A stretch of 27,058 nucleotides of DNA from an uncultured Bacilli bacterium (GCA_934090595.1 CAKOJO010000011.1:1-27058); one strand, 5' to 3'. Positions 8,381 to 16,115 are shown, counted from the first letter of the stretch. Program-made: numbers and translations. The notes: generated by a model from the sequence alone, not told the origin.

Positions 8381-8617
8381 AAGACATCTATCTATTGGCA
8401 AAGGGGTCGAAGTGGTATTAATTAAAAACAAAATATAAGAAATGGAGTGTAACAAATAGATATTTATAGAATAAAAATAGGTTTTCCGGGCCAATAAATA
8501 AATGTCTGATACCACTATAAACTATATAAAAACCCCTGTCAAATGACCAAATCAAAGATTTCAACATCAAAAAACATACCAAAAATAAGATTTGCCCTAG
8601 GGCAATTTTTATTTTTT
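8381..8617 (+). ncRNA. Putative structured RNA with a long-range pseudoknot, unassigned family
   Basis: Four perfect complementary pairs lie in this gene-free stretch. A: AGACAT 8382-8387 with ATGTCT 8502-8507. B: TATTGGC 8393-8399 with GCCAATA 8490-8496. C: AGGGGT 8402-8407 with ACCCCT 8532-8537. D: GTGGTAT 8412-8418 with ATACCAC 8509-8515. A and B stack around a 5x5 internal loop; C and D nest in each other. The order is A B C D B' A' D' C', so the two arms interlock as a pseudoknot with tight junctions (two bases between B and C, one between A' and D'). A terminator ends the unit about 80 bases later. G and C are concentrated in the pairing strands, unlike the rest of this AT-rich DNA. I see no tmRNA, RNase P or SRP RNA signatures. 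It may be a separate gene or the 3' part of the lspA-rluD transcript; no clear promoter is seen. Confidence 0.6.
8592..8617 (+). terminator. Rho-independent terminator closing the structured RNA
   Basis: TTGCC-CTAG-GGCAA hairpin (8592-8605) is followed by TTTTTATTTTTT. Confidence 0.75.
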
Positions 8618-8842
8618 AAAGAATAAAACAAACATCCATTCACAAAAAAAGAGACCAAATCTTAAAATTGAACAAATTAACAAAAAAATAAAAAAAATTA
8701 CAACTCCTAAAATAAGACCATTTTCTTACATTAAAAATGTAATCACAAAACACTAATTCATTACAAAAAATATAACAATTACCTAGAAAAATATCATATT
8801 TTGTGTTATTATACTTATAGTAATTAGAAAGGAAGAGGTAAA
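8618..8842 (+). other. A-rich leader/intergenic region before ackA with an inverted repeat
   Basis: No gene is visible. The only structure seen is TTACATT-AAA-AATGTAA at 8726-8742, a perfect 7-bp inverted repeat about 45 bases before the ackA -35. It could be an operator; no regulator is known. Confidence 0.35.
8784..8812 (+). promoter_or_regulatory. Promoter of ackA
   Basis: TAGAAA (8784-8789), 17-base spacer, TATTAT (8807-8812) with TG extension, 30 bases before the start codon. Confidence 0.45.
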
Positions 8843-10021
8843 ATGAAAATATTATCAGTAAATGCAGGAAGCTCATCATTAAAATTTCAAATGTATGAAA
8901 TGCCTGAAGAAAAAGTACTTATTTCCGGAGTATTTGAACGTATAGGAATAGGAAATAGCTTCTATACAATAAAACTAAACGGAGAAAAAATCAAAAAAGA
9001 AAGAGAAGTTTCTAATCATGAAGAAGCAGTTAAAATCTTAACTGAAGAACTATTAGAAAATAAAGTAGTTTCATCACTTGATGAAATCGAAGCAATTGGA
9101 CATAGAATGGTACATGGAGGAGACAAATATCAAACATCTACAATAATTGATGAAGATGTAATAAAAGCAACAGAAGAATTCCTTGATTTAGCACCAATTC
9201 ATATTCCAGCAAACCTAACTGGAGTAAGAGCATTCCAAAAAATAATTCCAAATGCAACAGCAGTCGCAGTATTTGATACATCATTCCATCAAACACTACC
9301 AAAAGAAGCATACATCTATCCAGTACCATATGAATGGTATGAAAAATATGGAGTTAGAAAATATGGTTTCCACGGTACAAGTCATAAATACGTTTCAATG
9401 AGAATGAATGAAATACTAGGAAGAACAGACACAAAAATAATTACATGCCACATCGGAAGCGGTGGTTCAGTATCAGCAGTTCTAAATGGTAAATCAATTG
9501 ACACATCATTAGGATTCACACCAAATGCTGGTATAGTAATGGGTACAAGAAGTGGAGACATAGATGCTTCAATAATTCCATTCATCATGAAAAAAGAAAA
9601 CCTAACAGTATCTGAAGTAGACAACATTCTAAATAAGAAAAGTGGACTACTTGGAATTAGTAAAAAATATAGTGATTCAAGAGATATTGAAGAAGGTATT
9701 AAAAGTGGTGATGAACTATGCAAACTAGCTCAAGATATATATGTAAGAAGAATAGTAGAATACATTGCTAAATACTATGTATTACTTGGAGGATGCGACG
9801 CAATCGTTATGACCGCAGGAGTCGGAGAAAACTCAATTCCAACAAGAAAACAAATTCTAGACAAACTATCTGTACTAGGAGTCGAAGTAGACGAAGAAAG
9901 AAATAACATCCGTGGAGAAGAACAATTAATTACTAAAGACTCATCAAAAATACCAGTATGGGTAATCCCAACAGATGAAGAATTAATGATCGCTAGAGAT
10001 ACATATGAACTAGCAAAATAG
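8843..10021 (+). CDS. ackA: Acetate kinase
   Basis: A 392-residue ASKHA-fold kinase that converts acetyl phosphate and ADP to acetate and ATP. Family motifs are ILSVNAGSSSLKF at the N-terminus, GHRMVHGG, FDTSFHQTLP, YGVRKYGFHGTSHKYV, and MGTRSGDID. Two usually fixed segments are altered: the phosphate loop reads CHIGSGGSVSAV where most enzymes have HLGNGxS, and DTSLGFTPNAGIVMGTR stands where acetate kinases usually have TPLEGL. Close paralogues (propionate kinases) vary here, so substrate breadth is not certain. GGAAGAGG precedes the ATG. No phosphotransacetylase gene is in the window. A DHH phosphoesterase gene follows after 13 bases. Confidence 0.93.
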   Translation: MKILSVNAGSSSLKFQMYEMPEEKVLISGVFERIGIGNSFYTIKLNGEKIKKEREVSNHEEAVKILTEELLENKVVSSLDEIEAIGHRMVHGGDKYQTSTIIDEDVIKATEEFLDLAPIHIPANLTGVRAFQKIIPNATAVAVFDTSFHQTLPKEAYIYPVPYEWYEKYGVRKYGFHGTSHKYVSMRMNEILGRTDTKIITCHIGSGGSVSAVLNGKSIDTSLGFTPNAGIVMGTRSGDIDASIIPFIMKKENLTVSEVDNILNKKSGLLGISKKYSDSRDIEEGIKSGDELCKLAQDIYVRRIVEYIAKYYVLLGGCDAIVMTAGVGENSIPTRKQILDKLSVLGVEVDEERNNIRGEEQLITKDSSKIPVWVIPTDEELMIARDTYELAK

Positions 10022-10034
10022 AAAGAATGATAAA

Positions 10035-11006
10035 ATGTATAAACAAATATTTAAAGAAATAAAAAAATATAATAATATTGTATTAGTAAGACACGTTGGA
10101 ATAGATCCTGACGCAATGGCAAGTCAAACAGCCTTAAGAGACTCAATAAGACTAACATTTCCTGAAAAAAACGTCTATGCAATTGGAAATGGCACAGTAA
10201 GATTTAACTACATGGGAAAACTAGATAGAAACATTGATTTTTCTACCATGAACGATATCTTATTAATTGTTCTAGATACACCAGATATAAAAAGAGTAGA
10301 CATGGGAGATCTTGAAAAATACGACTATAGTATAAAAATAGATCATCATCCATTCGTTAATAAATTCTGTGATATAGAACTAATAAACGATAAAAAATCA
10401 AGTGCCTCAGAAATGGTATACGATTTAATTACAAATACAAAACTAAAACTAAACGAAGAGATAGCAAAAACACTATTCTGTGGAATAGTATCAGATACTA
10501 ATAGATTCATGTTTAGCAACTCTAGTTCTGAAACATTTAATTGTATATCAAACATCTTAAAAGAATATCCATTTGACATAACAAAACTATATAAAGAAAT
10601 ATATAAAAGACCATTCTCTGAAGTACAACTATTTGGACATATGATAAGCAATATGAAAATATCAGACTATGGAGTAGGATATGTTAAAATAGGAAGTCAA
10701 ACACTTACTAAATACAATCTTGATACAGCATCATCAGGTAATCTAATAAATGATTTCAATAACATTGAAGAATTACTTGTATGGCTATGTGCAACCGAAG
10801 ATATAAAAAATAGTTGCATAAGAGTATCAATCCGTTCTAACGGACCAGTCATAAATAAAGTAGCAGAAAAATATAATGGTGGTGGACATAACCTAGCATG
10901 CGGTGCTAGACTATCATCATTCGAAGACGTAGACTTATTAGTAAAAGACCTAGACTACGTCTGTAAAAAATATATAGAAAGTAGTGATGTAGATGAAAAT
11001 TACTAG
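10035..11006 (+). CDS. DHH/DHHA1 phosphoesterase, NrnA-like (nanoRNase / pAp phosphatase)
   Basis: A 323-residue DHH-family enzyme. The N-terminal domain has HVGIDPDAMASQ (metal-binding Asp residues), LDTPDIKRVD and DHHPFVN at about residues 103-109. The C-terminal DHHA1 domain carries NGGGHNLACGARL (about 280-292). NrnA-type enzymes degrade short oligoribonucleotides and dephosphorylate pAp; some relatives cleave cyclic dinucleotide products, so substrate is family-level only. The ribosome binding site is weak (GAAAGAATGAT) and translation may depend on ackA. The gene overlaps engB by 14 bases. Confidence 0.88.
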   Translation: MYKQIFKEIKKYNNIVLVRHVGIDPDAMASQTALRDSIRLTFPEKNVYAIGNGTVRFNYMGKLDRNIDFSTMNDILLIVLDTPDIKRVDMGDLEKYDYSIKIDHHPFVNKFCDIELINDKKSSASEMVYDLITNTKLKLNEEIAKTLFCGIVSDTNRFMFSNSSSETFNCISNILKEYPFDITKLYKEIYKRPFSEVQLFGHMISNMKISDYGVGYVKIGSQTLTKYNLDTASSGNLINDFNNIEELLVWLCATEDIKNSCIRVSIRSNGPVINKVAEKYNGGGHNLACGARLSSFEDVDLLVKDLDYVCKKYIESSDVDENY

Positions 11007-11586
11007 TTGCGAATTCAAAATAAGTGCTGTTCGTCGTAGTCAATATCCCGAAGACAATCTACCAGAATTCATGCTTGTGGGAAGAAGTAACGTTGGTAAA
11101 AGTAGCTTTATTAACATGCTTGTTAATAACAAAAAAATGGCAAGAGTATCAAACACACCAGGAAAAACTAAAAACCTAAACTTCTTCTTAGTAAACAATG
11201 ACTTCTTTTTAGTGGACGTTCCAGGATATGGATATGCAAGCGTTAGTAAAAAAGAACAAAGAAAATTTGGTCTTATGATCGAAGAATACTTAGAAAAAAG
11301 AGAAAACTTAAAAAGAACTTTCATGCTAGTAGACATAAGACATAAACCATCAAATGACGATGTGTTAATGTATAAATTCTTAAAATACTACAACGTTCCA
11401 GTAACAATAATAGCTACTAAAATAGACAAACTACCTAAATCAAAACTTCCAAAAGCCGAAGAATTAGTAATAAAAACACTTGAACTAGAAAAAACAGACA
11501 AATTAATTCTAATATCAAATACTACTAAACAAGGAAGAGATTTAGTATTAAATGAAATTGAAGACCTAATATCAGAAACATTATAG
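10993..11586 (+). CDS. engB: Ribosome biogenesis GTPase YsxC/EngB
   Basis: A 197-residue TRAFAC GTPase needed for 50S ribosome assembly in Bacillus. G1 is GRSNVGKSS (about residues 30-38), G2 lies at TPGKTKNLNFF, G3 is DVPGYGYA, G4 is TKIDK, G5 is SNTTKQG. The N-terminus (KISAVRRSQYPEDNLPEFMLVG) is typical of the family. The start overlaps the DHH gene and lacks a strong ribosome binding site, pointing to translational coupling. A terminator arm lies inside the last codons. Confidence 0.96.
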   Translation: MKITSCEFKISAVRRSQYPEDNLPEFMLVGRSNVGKSSFINMLVNNKKMARVSNTPGKTKNLNFFLVNNDFFLVDVPGYGYASVSKKEQRKFGLMIEEYLEKRENLKRTFMLVDIRHKPSNDDVLMYKFLKYYNVPVTIIATKIDKLPKSKLPKAEELVIKTLELEKTDKLILISNTTKQGRDLVLNEIEDLISETL

Positions 11587-11595
11587 GTCTTTTTT
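11561..11595 (+). terminator. Terminator overlapping the end of engB
   Basis: AAGACCTA (11561-11568) pairs with TAGGTCTT (11584-11591), and four more T follow. The left arm is coding and the stop codon lies in the right arm. Confidence 0.7.
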
Positions 11596-11618
11596 CATAC
11601 AATATTCTAGGTGTTTAT

Positions 11619-12083
11619 ATGAAAATAATTACTAATAAAGATGATTTAAATATAATTATCTATAAAAATGAAATAGACTGTGATCTAAAACAAAAAGACT
11701 TATTAGAAAAATACATAAAAAAAATAATACTAAATATTAAAAGAAAAAATATTGTAAATATAAATGGTTTTTATAAAATAAATGTATACCATAATGAAAA
11801 GTTTGGTATAATCTTAGACATATTAAAAGAAGATGAACTAGACTTCTTCAAAGACTTCTTGGACTTTAAAGTAATAGTAAATTATAATAGTGATATTTAC
11901 TTTTTATTCGATGATTACTTCATAATTAACAATAAAAACATATACTATAATGATAAGAAATATTATATAAATATTAAAAACTTAAAACAAAAAGAAATAC
12001 TAAAACTATCAGAGTTTGCAAAAATAATATATGGAGAACCACTCGAAGACATAAAATCAAAATTAAAACTTGTAATAGCGTAA
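11619..12083 (+). CDS. Hypothetical protein (154 aa)
   Basis: I do not recognise this protein. It is soluble, rich in Lys, Ile, Asn and Tyr, with no signal peptide or membrane helix. The N-terminal 60 residues look helical, residues 70-125 alternate like beta strands with repeated Tyr and Phe, and the C-terminus is helical (KEILKLSEFAKIIYG). AGGTGTTTAT precedes the ATG. It follows the engB terminator and its tail contains the -35 box of the next gene. Confidence 0.65.
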   Translation: MKIITNKDDLNIIIYKNEIDCDLKQKDLLEKYIKKIILNIKRKNIVNINGFYKINVYHNEKFGIILDILKEDELDFFKDFLDFKVIVNYNSDIYFLFDDYFIINNKNIYYNDKKYYINIKNLKQKEILKLSEFAKIIYGEPLEDIKSKLKLVIA

Positions 12084-12098
12084 GTTATATGTTATTAT
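12070..12098 (+). promoter_or_regulatory. Promoter of HExxH gene, copy 1
   Basis: TTGTAA (12070-12075), 17-base spacer, TATTAT (12093-12098) with TG extension. The same layout precedes copy 2. Confidence 0.6.
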
Positions 12099-12118
12099 AC
12101 AAAGAAAGAAGGGATAAT

Positions 12119-12835
12119 ATGTTTAAATTTAGTGAAGAAAAAATAAATAATTTAACAAGTGAAAAACTACAAAATAAAATGGAAACATTTAAAAGTACAA
12201 TGGAAGAAACATTTGAAAGTAAAGACTTAAAATATATGAATGAAAATCTAGAAACACTAAGAATCTTTATATTAGAATCAAAACTATTTCAATATCCATA
12301 TAAAGCAATGTATAACAATTTGTCAAATGAACTAATGATTCTAGAAGAAGATGATACAATATACCATGAACTATTACATCTATCATGTAATAATATGAAA
12401 AGTAACAACAACATAAGAGGATTTGCTCACTATACAAAAAAACAAAAAAATATCTTATCATTTGGTACTGGATTAGATGAAGTATCTACTGAGATATTAG
12501 CAAACAGACTATTTAATAAAGAAATAAATGCAACAACTACAAAAACAGTAGAACTAGTATTACTATTAGAACAATTAATAGATAATTTACCATCACTATA
12601 TCTTAATTCAGACTTATATGAATTAGTTTTAGAACTAAGTAAATACACAAATATAAATGAATCATTAGAGTTTATATACAACATTGATAGACTATATACA
12701 CTAGAACAAAATATAAAAAATCATGATAAATACAATGAAATATATAGTAAAACATTATACTTCTTAAAACAATATCAATATAAAAGAAACTATCAACAAC
12801 AAAAGAATAAGAAATTAAATAAAAAGAGCAATTAG
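12119..12835 (+). CDS. Putative zinc metallopeptidase-like protein, tandem copy 1
   Basis: A 238-residue cytosolic-looking protein. HELLH at residues 83-87 fits the HExxH zinc motif, and GLDEVSTEILANRLF (D120, E121, E125) about 35 residues later offers a gluzincin-like third ligand. No signal peptide or membrane helix is seen. The N-terminal 60 residues are a Lys/Glu-rich helical region. The frame stays open to an ATG at 12089, but GAAGGGATAAT places the start at 12119. The gene has its own promoter and a terminator that straddles its stop codon. A near-identical core is repeated in the next gene. Protease activity is inferred from motif only; I do not recognise the family. Confidence 0.7.
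   Translation: MFKFSEEKINNLTSEKLQNKMETFKSTMEETFESKDLKYMNENLETLRIFILESKLFQYPYKAMYNNLSNELMILEEDDTIYHELLHLSCNNMKSNNNIRGFAHYTKKQKNILSFGTGLDEVSTEILANRLFNKEINATTTKTVELVLLLEQLIDNLPSLYLNSDLYELVLELSKYTNINESLEFIYNIDRLYTLEQNIKNHDKYNEIYSKTLYFLKQYQYKRNYQQQKNKKLNKKSN
12353..12628 (+). repeat. Near-identical 276-bp core shared with 13237-13512 (copy 1)
   Basis: By direct reading, only about ten bases differ between this segment and 13237-13512, while the sequences on both sides are much more diverged. It covers the HExxH and third-ligand motifs. Confidence 0.85.
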
Positions 12836-12854
12836 AGTAATCTTTGCTCTTTTT
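12821..12854 (+). terminator. Terminator of HExxH gene, copy 1
   Basis: AAAAAGAGCAA pairs with TTGCTCTTTTT around a 12-base loop that contains the stop codon; a T run forms the right arm end. Confidence 0.75.
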
Positions 12855-12863
12855 ATATAGAAC

Positions 12864-12892
12864 TTGTAATAAAAAGAATTATATGCTATTAT
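12864..12892 (+). promoter_or_regulatory. Promoter of HExxH gene, copy 2
   Basis: TTGTAA (12864-12869), 17-base spacer, TATTAT (12887-12892) with TG extension (TGCTATTAT). It matches the copy 1 promoter in boxes and spacing. Confidence 0.6.
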
Positions 12893-12918
12893 ATTGTGCA
12901 AACAGGGAGGGTATTAAT

Positions 12919-13716
12919 ATGCTTAAAAAAGATCAAGAAAAAATAAAATCACAAGAAGAAAAATTACAAGAACAATTAGAAATGTATCAAAAAACATTAG
13001 AAGAAATCCTTGAGAGACCAATCCAATGTGAGAATATAGATAAAAAAATAGAAATATTTAAGAATAAAATGGAAGAAACTTTTGACAAAGAAGATTTGAA
13101 AAATATGAATGAAAATCTAAAAACATTAAAAATTCATATATGTAAACCATATTTGTCAAAAATATTGCAATATTTTACAGGAGCGAAAGGATACTACTTA
13201 CCAAAAAATAACAGAATAGTACTTCATGAAGAAAGCGATACAATATACCATGAACTATTACATCTATCATGTAATAATATGAAAAGTAACAACACCATAA
13301 GAGGATTTGCTCACTATACAAAAAAACAAAAAAATATCTTATCATTTGATACTGGACTAGATGAAGTATATACTGAGATATTAGCAAACAGACTATTTAA
13401 TAAAGAAATAAATGCAACAACTACAAAAACAGTAGAACTAGTATTACAATTAGAACAATTAATAGATGATTTACCATCTCTATACCTTAATTCAGATTTA
13501 TATGAATTAGTTATAAAACTAAGTGAATATGCAGACATAAATGAAGCACTTGATTTTGTATACAATATTGATAGATTATATGAAATAGAAACTAAAAAGA
13601 ATGTTAAAAATCGTATCGAAAGATATGTTTCAGTATATTATAAAACACTACGTTTCTTAGTACAATGCCAATCTAAAAAAGAACAACAAGAAAAGAAGAA
13701 AAAAAGCCTAAAATAA
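12919..13716 (+). CDS. Putative zinc metallopeptidase-like protein, tandem copy 2
   Basis: A 265-residue paralogue of the preceding gene. HELLH is at residues 111-115, followed by GLDEVYTEILANRLF. It has an extra 25-30 residue coiled-coil-like N-terminus (KKDQEKIKSQEEKLQEQLE...) and the insert TGAKGYYLPKNNRIVLHEE before the zinc motif, where copy 1 has another sequence. The frame is open to 12844, but GGGAGGG makes the ATG at 12919 the start. Both zinc motifs are intact in both copies, so neither looks dead. Function unknown. Confidence 0.7.
   Translation: MLKKDQEKIKSQEEKLQEQLEMYQKTLEEILERPIQCENIDKKIEIFKNKMEETFDKEDLKNMNENLKTLKIHICKPYLSKILQYFTGAKGYYLPKNNRIVLHEESDTIYHELLHLSCNNMKSNNTIRGFAHYTKKQKNILSFDTGLDEVYTEILANRLFNKEINATTTKTVELVLQLEQLIDDLPSLYLNSDLYELVIKLSEYADINEALDFVYNIDRLYEIETKKNVKNRIERYVSVYYKTLRFLVQCQSKKEQQEKKKKSLK
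13237..13512 (+). repeat. Near-identical 276-bp core shared with 12353-12628 (copy 2)
   Basis: Same phase, offset 884 bases from copy 1. The sharp change in identity at both ends suggests recent gene conversion inside an older duplication. Confidence 0.85.
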
Positions 13717-13743
13717 AAGAGCAATTTTTACTTAGTCTTTTTT
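13715..13743. terminator. Weak bidirectional terminator between convergent genes
   Basis: AAAAGA (13715-13720) pairs with TCTTTT (13736-13741), flanked by A and T runs, between the stops of two convergent genes 11 bases apart. The left part AAAAGAGCAATT matches the copy 1 terminator, but the right arm has changed. Confidence 0.4.
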
Positions 13744-14126
13744 AAAACTTTATCTTTCTTAGAAAAACATAAACAAGTATAAAGAATTAAAAATGCAAAT
13801 CCTACAAATACAATTTTAAAATAATAAAGCATATAAACATTGTAAACAACATCACTAAAATAATGATTTGCTAAAAGATATACACTAGTAAGAAAAACTA
13901 AATATATAATAGGACATACAATTGAAGCCTTAAGCTCTTTCTTAATAAATAAGATTGTTAAACCAATACCACCAACAACTATTAGAATAATACAAGGTAA
14001 TGCTAAAATGAAAAGTTCATCGAAGTAGAAGAAACTATCAGCAGTTTTACAAGCAACATATTGCATAACAATTGTTAAAACAAAACTAATATAAAACAAG
14101 ATTAAATATACTTTTTTATTCATCAT
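13728..14126 (-). CDS. Hypothetical four-helix membrane protein
   Basis: A 132-residue integral membrane protein with hydrophobic segments at about residues 5-22, 38-60, 70-88 and 104-122 and a Lys-rich C-terminus. I do not recognise the family. The frame extends further upstream, but the ATG-ATG pair at 14126/14123 follows GGTG at good spacing and overlaps the previous gene by 11 bases, as expected for a coupled second gene. Confidence 0.6.
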   Translation of the reverse strand: MMNKKVYLILFYISFVLTIVMQYVACKTADSFFYFDELFILALPCIILIVVGGIGLTILFIKKELKASIVCPIIYLVFLTSVYLLANHYFSDVVYNVYMLYYFKIVFVGFAFLILYTCLCFSKKDKVLKKTK

Positions 14127-14703
14127 ACTTAACACCATCCTTTGAAGATATCTCAATCAAATTAGAAATTATTGCAAGAATAGAACTTCTATTTAATTCA
14201 TATTCGTAGTAGGCCAAACTAGGTTCAGCAATATCTCTAAAAAACTTATCTTTTAAGTTAAGCTCATATCCATAAAAATTATTTTGCATTATTTCATCAA
14301 ATTGAATAGAACCACCTAAAAATAATGATTTAAAATTATACTTTTCAATTACATCATCACTTAATTTACATGCATCCTTAGTATCAGCATAAAATGAAGT
14401 TAAAGATTTGATTTTTTCATCATCATTAAAACCTTGTTTAAAATAATCACTATATTTTACCTCACCAGTAAAATTAGTTTTTTCATAATAAGAAATCAAA
14501 TTATTAATCGAAGCAGTACAAGCATTCTTTTCCATATTCGACAATTTTTGCTTATATGAAGTAAGTCTTTGTTCAAACTCAGAATTATCATTAATATAAA
14601 AACTGTCATTATAACTTAAACCATTATAAACAATAAGACCAATTACCCCTAAAACATAAAATACAAAAGCCCCCAATACCATTAATTTAATTTTTTCTTT
14701 CAA
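14116..14703 (-). CDS. Hypothetical membrane-anchored exported protein (195 aa)
   Basis: One N-terminal helix (about residues 8-26, VLGAFVFYVLGVIGLIVY) precedes a roughly 165-residue hydrophilic domain with two Cys (NACTAS and DACKLS) that could form a disulfide outside the cell. The start is TTG at 14703, set 7 bases after GGAGGAG; an in-frame ATG at 14682 is less likely. First gene of a two-gene unit with the four-helix protein. No family recognised. Confidence 0.6.
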   Translation of the reverse strand: MKEKIKLMVLGAFVFYVLGVIGLIVYNGLSYNDSFYINDNSEFEQRLTSYKQKLSNMEKNACTASINNLISYYEKTNFTGEVKYSDYFKQGFNDDEKIKSLTSFYADTKDACKLSDDVIEKYNFKSLFLGGSIQFDEIMQNNFYGYELNLKDKFFRDIAEPSLAYYEYELNRSSILAIISNLIEISSKDGVKYDE

Positions 14704-14726
14704 AATAAACTCCTCCTATCATATAA

Positions 14727-14755
14727 ATAATAACATAATAAAATTATTAAGTCAT
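14727..14755 (-). promoter_or_regulatory. Promoter of the minus-strand two-gene unit
   Basis: On the minus strand ATGACT, 17 bases, TATTAT with TG extension (TGTTATTAT), 23 bases before the TTG start codon. Confidence 0.5.
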
Positions 14756-14804
14756 CACTTTATGACAAAAAAACACATGTTTTATAGTTTTTTACACTTT
14801 TAAA

Positions 14805-14813
14805 TGCTATAAT
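14805..14813 (+). promoter_or_regulatory. Extended -10 of dnaB
   Basis: TGCTATAAT is a perfect extended -10, 27 bases before the dnaB ATG; the -35 region is poor, as usual for this class. Confidence 0.55.
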
Positions 14814-14840
14814 AAATTAAGTATTAAGGAAGTGATATAA

Positions 14841-16115
14841 ATGGTTTTACCAGCGGACAGTTACACAGTAATGAATAAAAGCTTAATAACAGATATAGAT
14901 AAAAAAACACTAATAGATTTATATCAACCAATAATAGGTAATAAAGCAGTATCACTATACTTTACACTATTAAATGATTTAAATAAACAAGAAATATTAT
15001 CAACACCAAATACTCATCATCATTTACTAAGTATTATGCAAATGTCCCTTGAAGAAATAGTATCATCACGTGAAAAACTTGAGGCAATTGGACTTCTCAG
15101 AACATACCTAAAAAAAGATAATATTAATAACTATGTTTATATACTATATTCACCATTACAACCAAATGAGTTCTTAAATCATCCAATACTAAACGTTGTT
15201 TTATACAATAACCTAGGAAAAAAAGAATATCAAAAGATATTAGAAACATATAAAATACCAAGAATAACTTTAAAAGACTATAAAGAAATATCATTAAAGT
15301 TTGATGAAGTATTCTCAAGTGTACCAGTATCTAATATAATACCAAATGAAGATATAATATCTAAAAATAAAACAGAAATAACATTTAAAAATGCAATAGA
15401 CTTTGAACTATTAATATCTGGTGTAAATAGTAATATGATAAATGAAAAGATATTCACAAAAGATATAAGAGAACTAATTAATAATTTATCATTTATTTAT
15501 AATATAGATGTACTAACTATGCAAAATCTAATTAAAACAAGTATTACTGAAAAAGGTACAATAGATAAAGAAACATTAAGAAAAAGTGCTAGGAACTTTT
15601 ATCAATTTGAAAACAGTGGTAATCTTCCTACATTAATCTATTCAAAACAACCAGAGCATTTAAAAAATCCTACCGGAGATGTATCTAATAAAGCCAAAAT
15701 GATTTATACTTTTGAAAATACTAATCCATATCAATTTATAAAGAGTAAATATAAAGATGGAAAAGTAATAAAAAAAGATTTACTGTTAATCGAAGAACTT
15801 TTAATAGATTTAAAACTAACCCCTGGAGTAGTTAATGTTTTACTTGACTATGTACTAAGAGTAAATAATAAAAAACTAAATAAAGCATATGTAGAAACAA
15901 TTGCTAGTCATTGGAAAAGATTAGGTATAGAAACAGTAGAAGAAGCAATGAATATATGCATAAAAGAACATAAAAAAACTATTAAGAAAGTACCTAATAC
16001 AAACACTAAAACAAAAGAATTGGTACCAGAATGGTTTAATGAACAAATAAACAAAGATGAATTAAAAGAACAAGAAGAACAAGAATTAAAAGATTTATTA
16101 AAACAATACTCTTGA
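14841..16115 (+). CDS. dnaB: Replication initiation / helicase loader protein DnaB (Bacillus type)
   Basis: A 424-residue protein matching the Firmicutes DnaB helicase co-loader, not the DnaB helicase. The N-terminus has the winged-helix pattern LYQPIIGNKAVSLYFTLLNDL and HLLSIMQMSLEEIVSSREKLEAIGLLRTY; the C-terminus has a DnaD-like domain (NPYQFIKSKYKDGKVIKKDLLLIEELL...LTPGVVNVLLDYVLR...VETIASHWKRLGI). It loads the replicative helicase at oriC with DnaD and DnaI in Bacillus. GAAGTGAT precedes ATG. In many Firmicutes dnaI follows directly; here a surface protein gene does. Confidence 0.88.
   Translation: MVLPADSYTVMNKSLITDIDKKTLIDLYQPIIGNKAVSLYFTLLNDLNKQEILSTPNTHHHLLSIMQMSLEEIVSSREKLEAIGLLRTYLKKDNINNYVYILYSPLQPNEFLNHPILNVVLYNNLGKKEYQKILETYKIPRITLKDYKEISLKFDEVFSSVPVSNIIPNEDIISKNKTEITFKNAIDFELLISGVNSNMINEKIFTKDIRELINNLSFIYNIDVLTMQNLIKTSITEKGTIDKETLRKSARNFYQFENSGNLPTLIYSKQPEHLKNPTGDVSNKAKMIYTFENTNPYQFIKSKYKDGKVIKKDLLLIEELLIDLKLTPGVVNVLLDYVLRVNNKKLNKAYVETIASHWKRLGIETVEEAMNICIKEHKKTIKKVPNTNTKTKELVPEWFNEQINKDELKEQEEQELKDLLKQYS

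Noticed and set aside
8381..8617. tmRNA, RNase P RNA, SRP RNA or 6S RNA in the rluD-ackA gap
   Set aside because: No CCA-ending acceptor, no AGAGGAAAGUCC or ACAGAAA core of RNase P and no GGUCAGG/GGAAGCAGCC SRP tip were found.
8381..8842. Riboswitch controlling ackA
   Set aside because: The terminator at 8592-8617 is followed by more than 220 bases and a separate promoter before ackA, so the structure is not an ordinary ackA leader.
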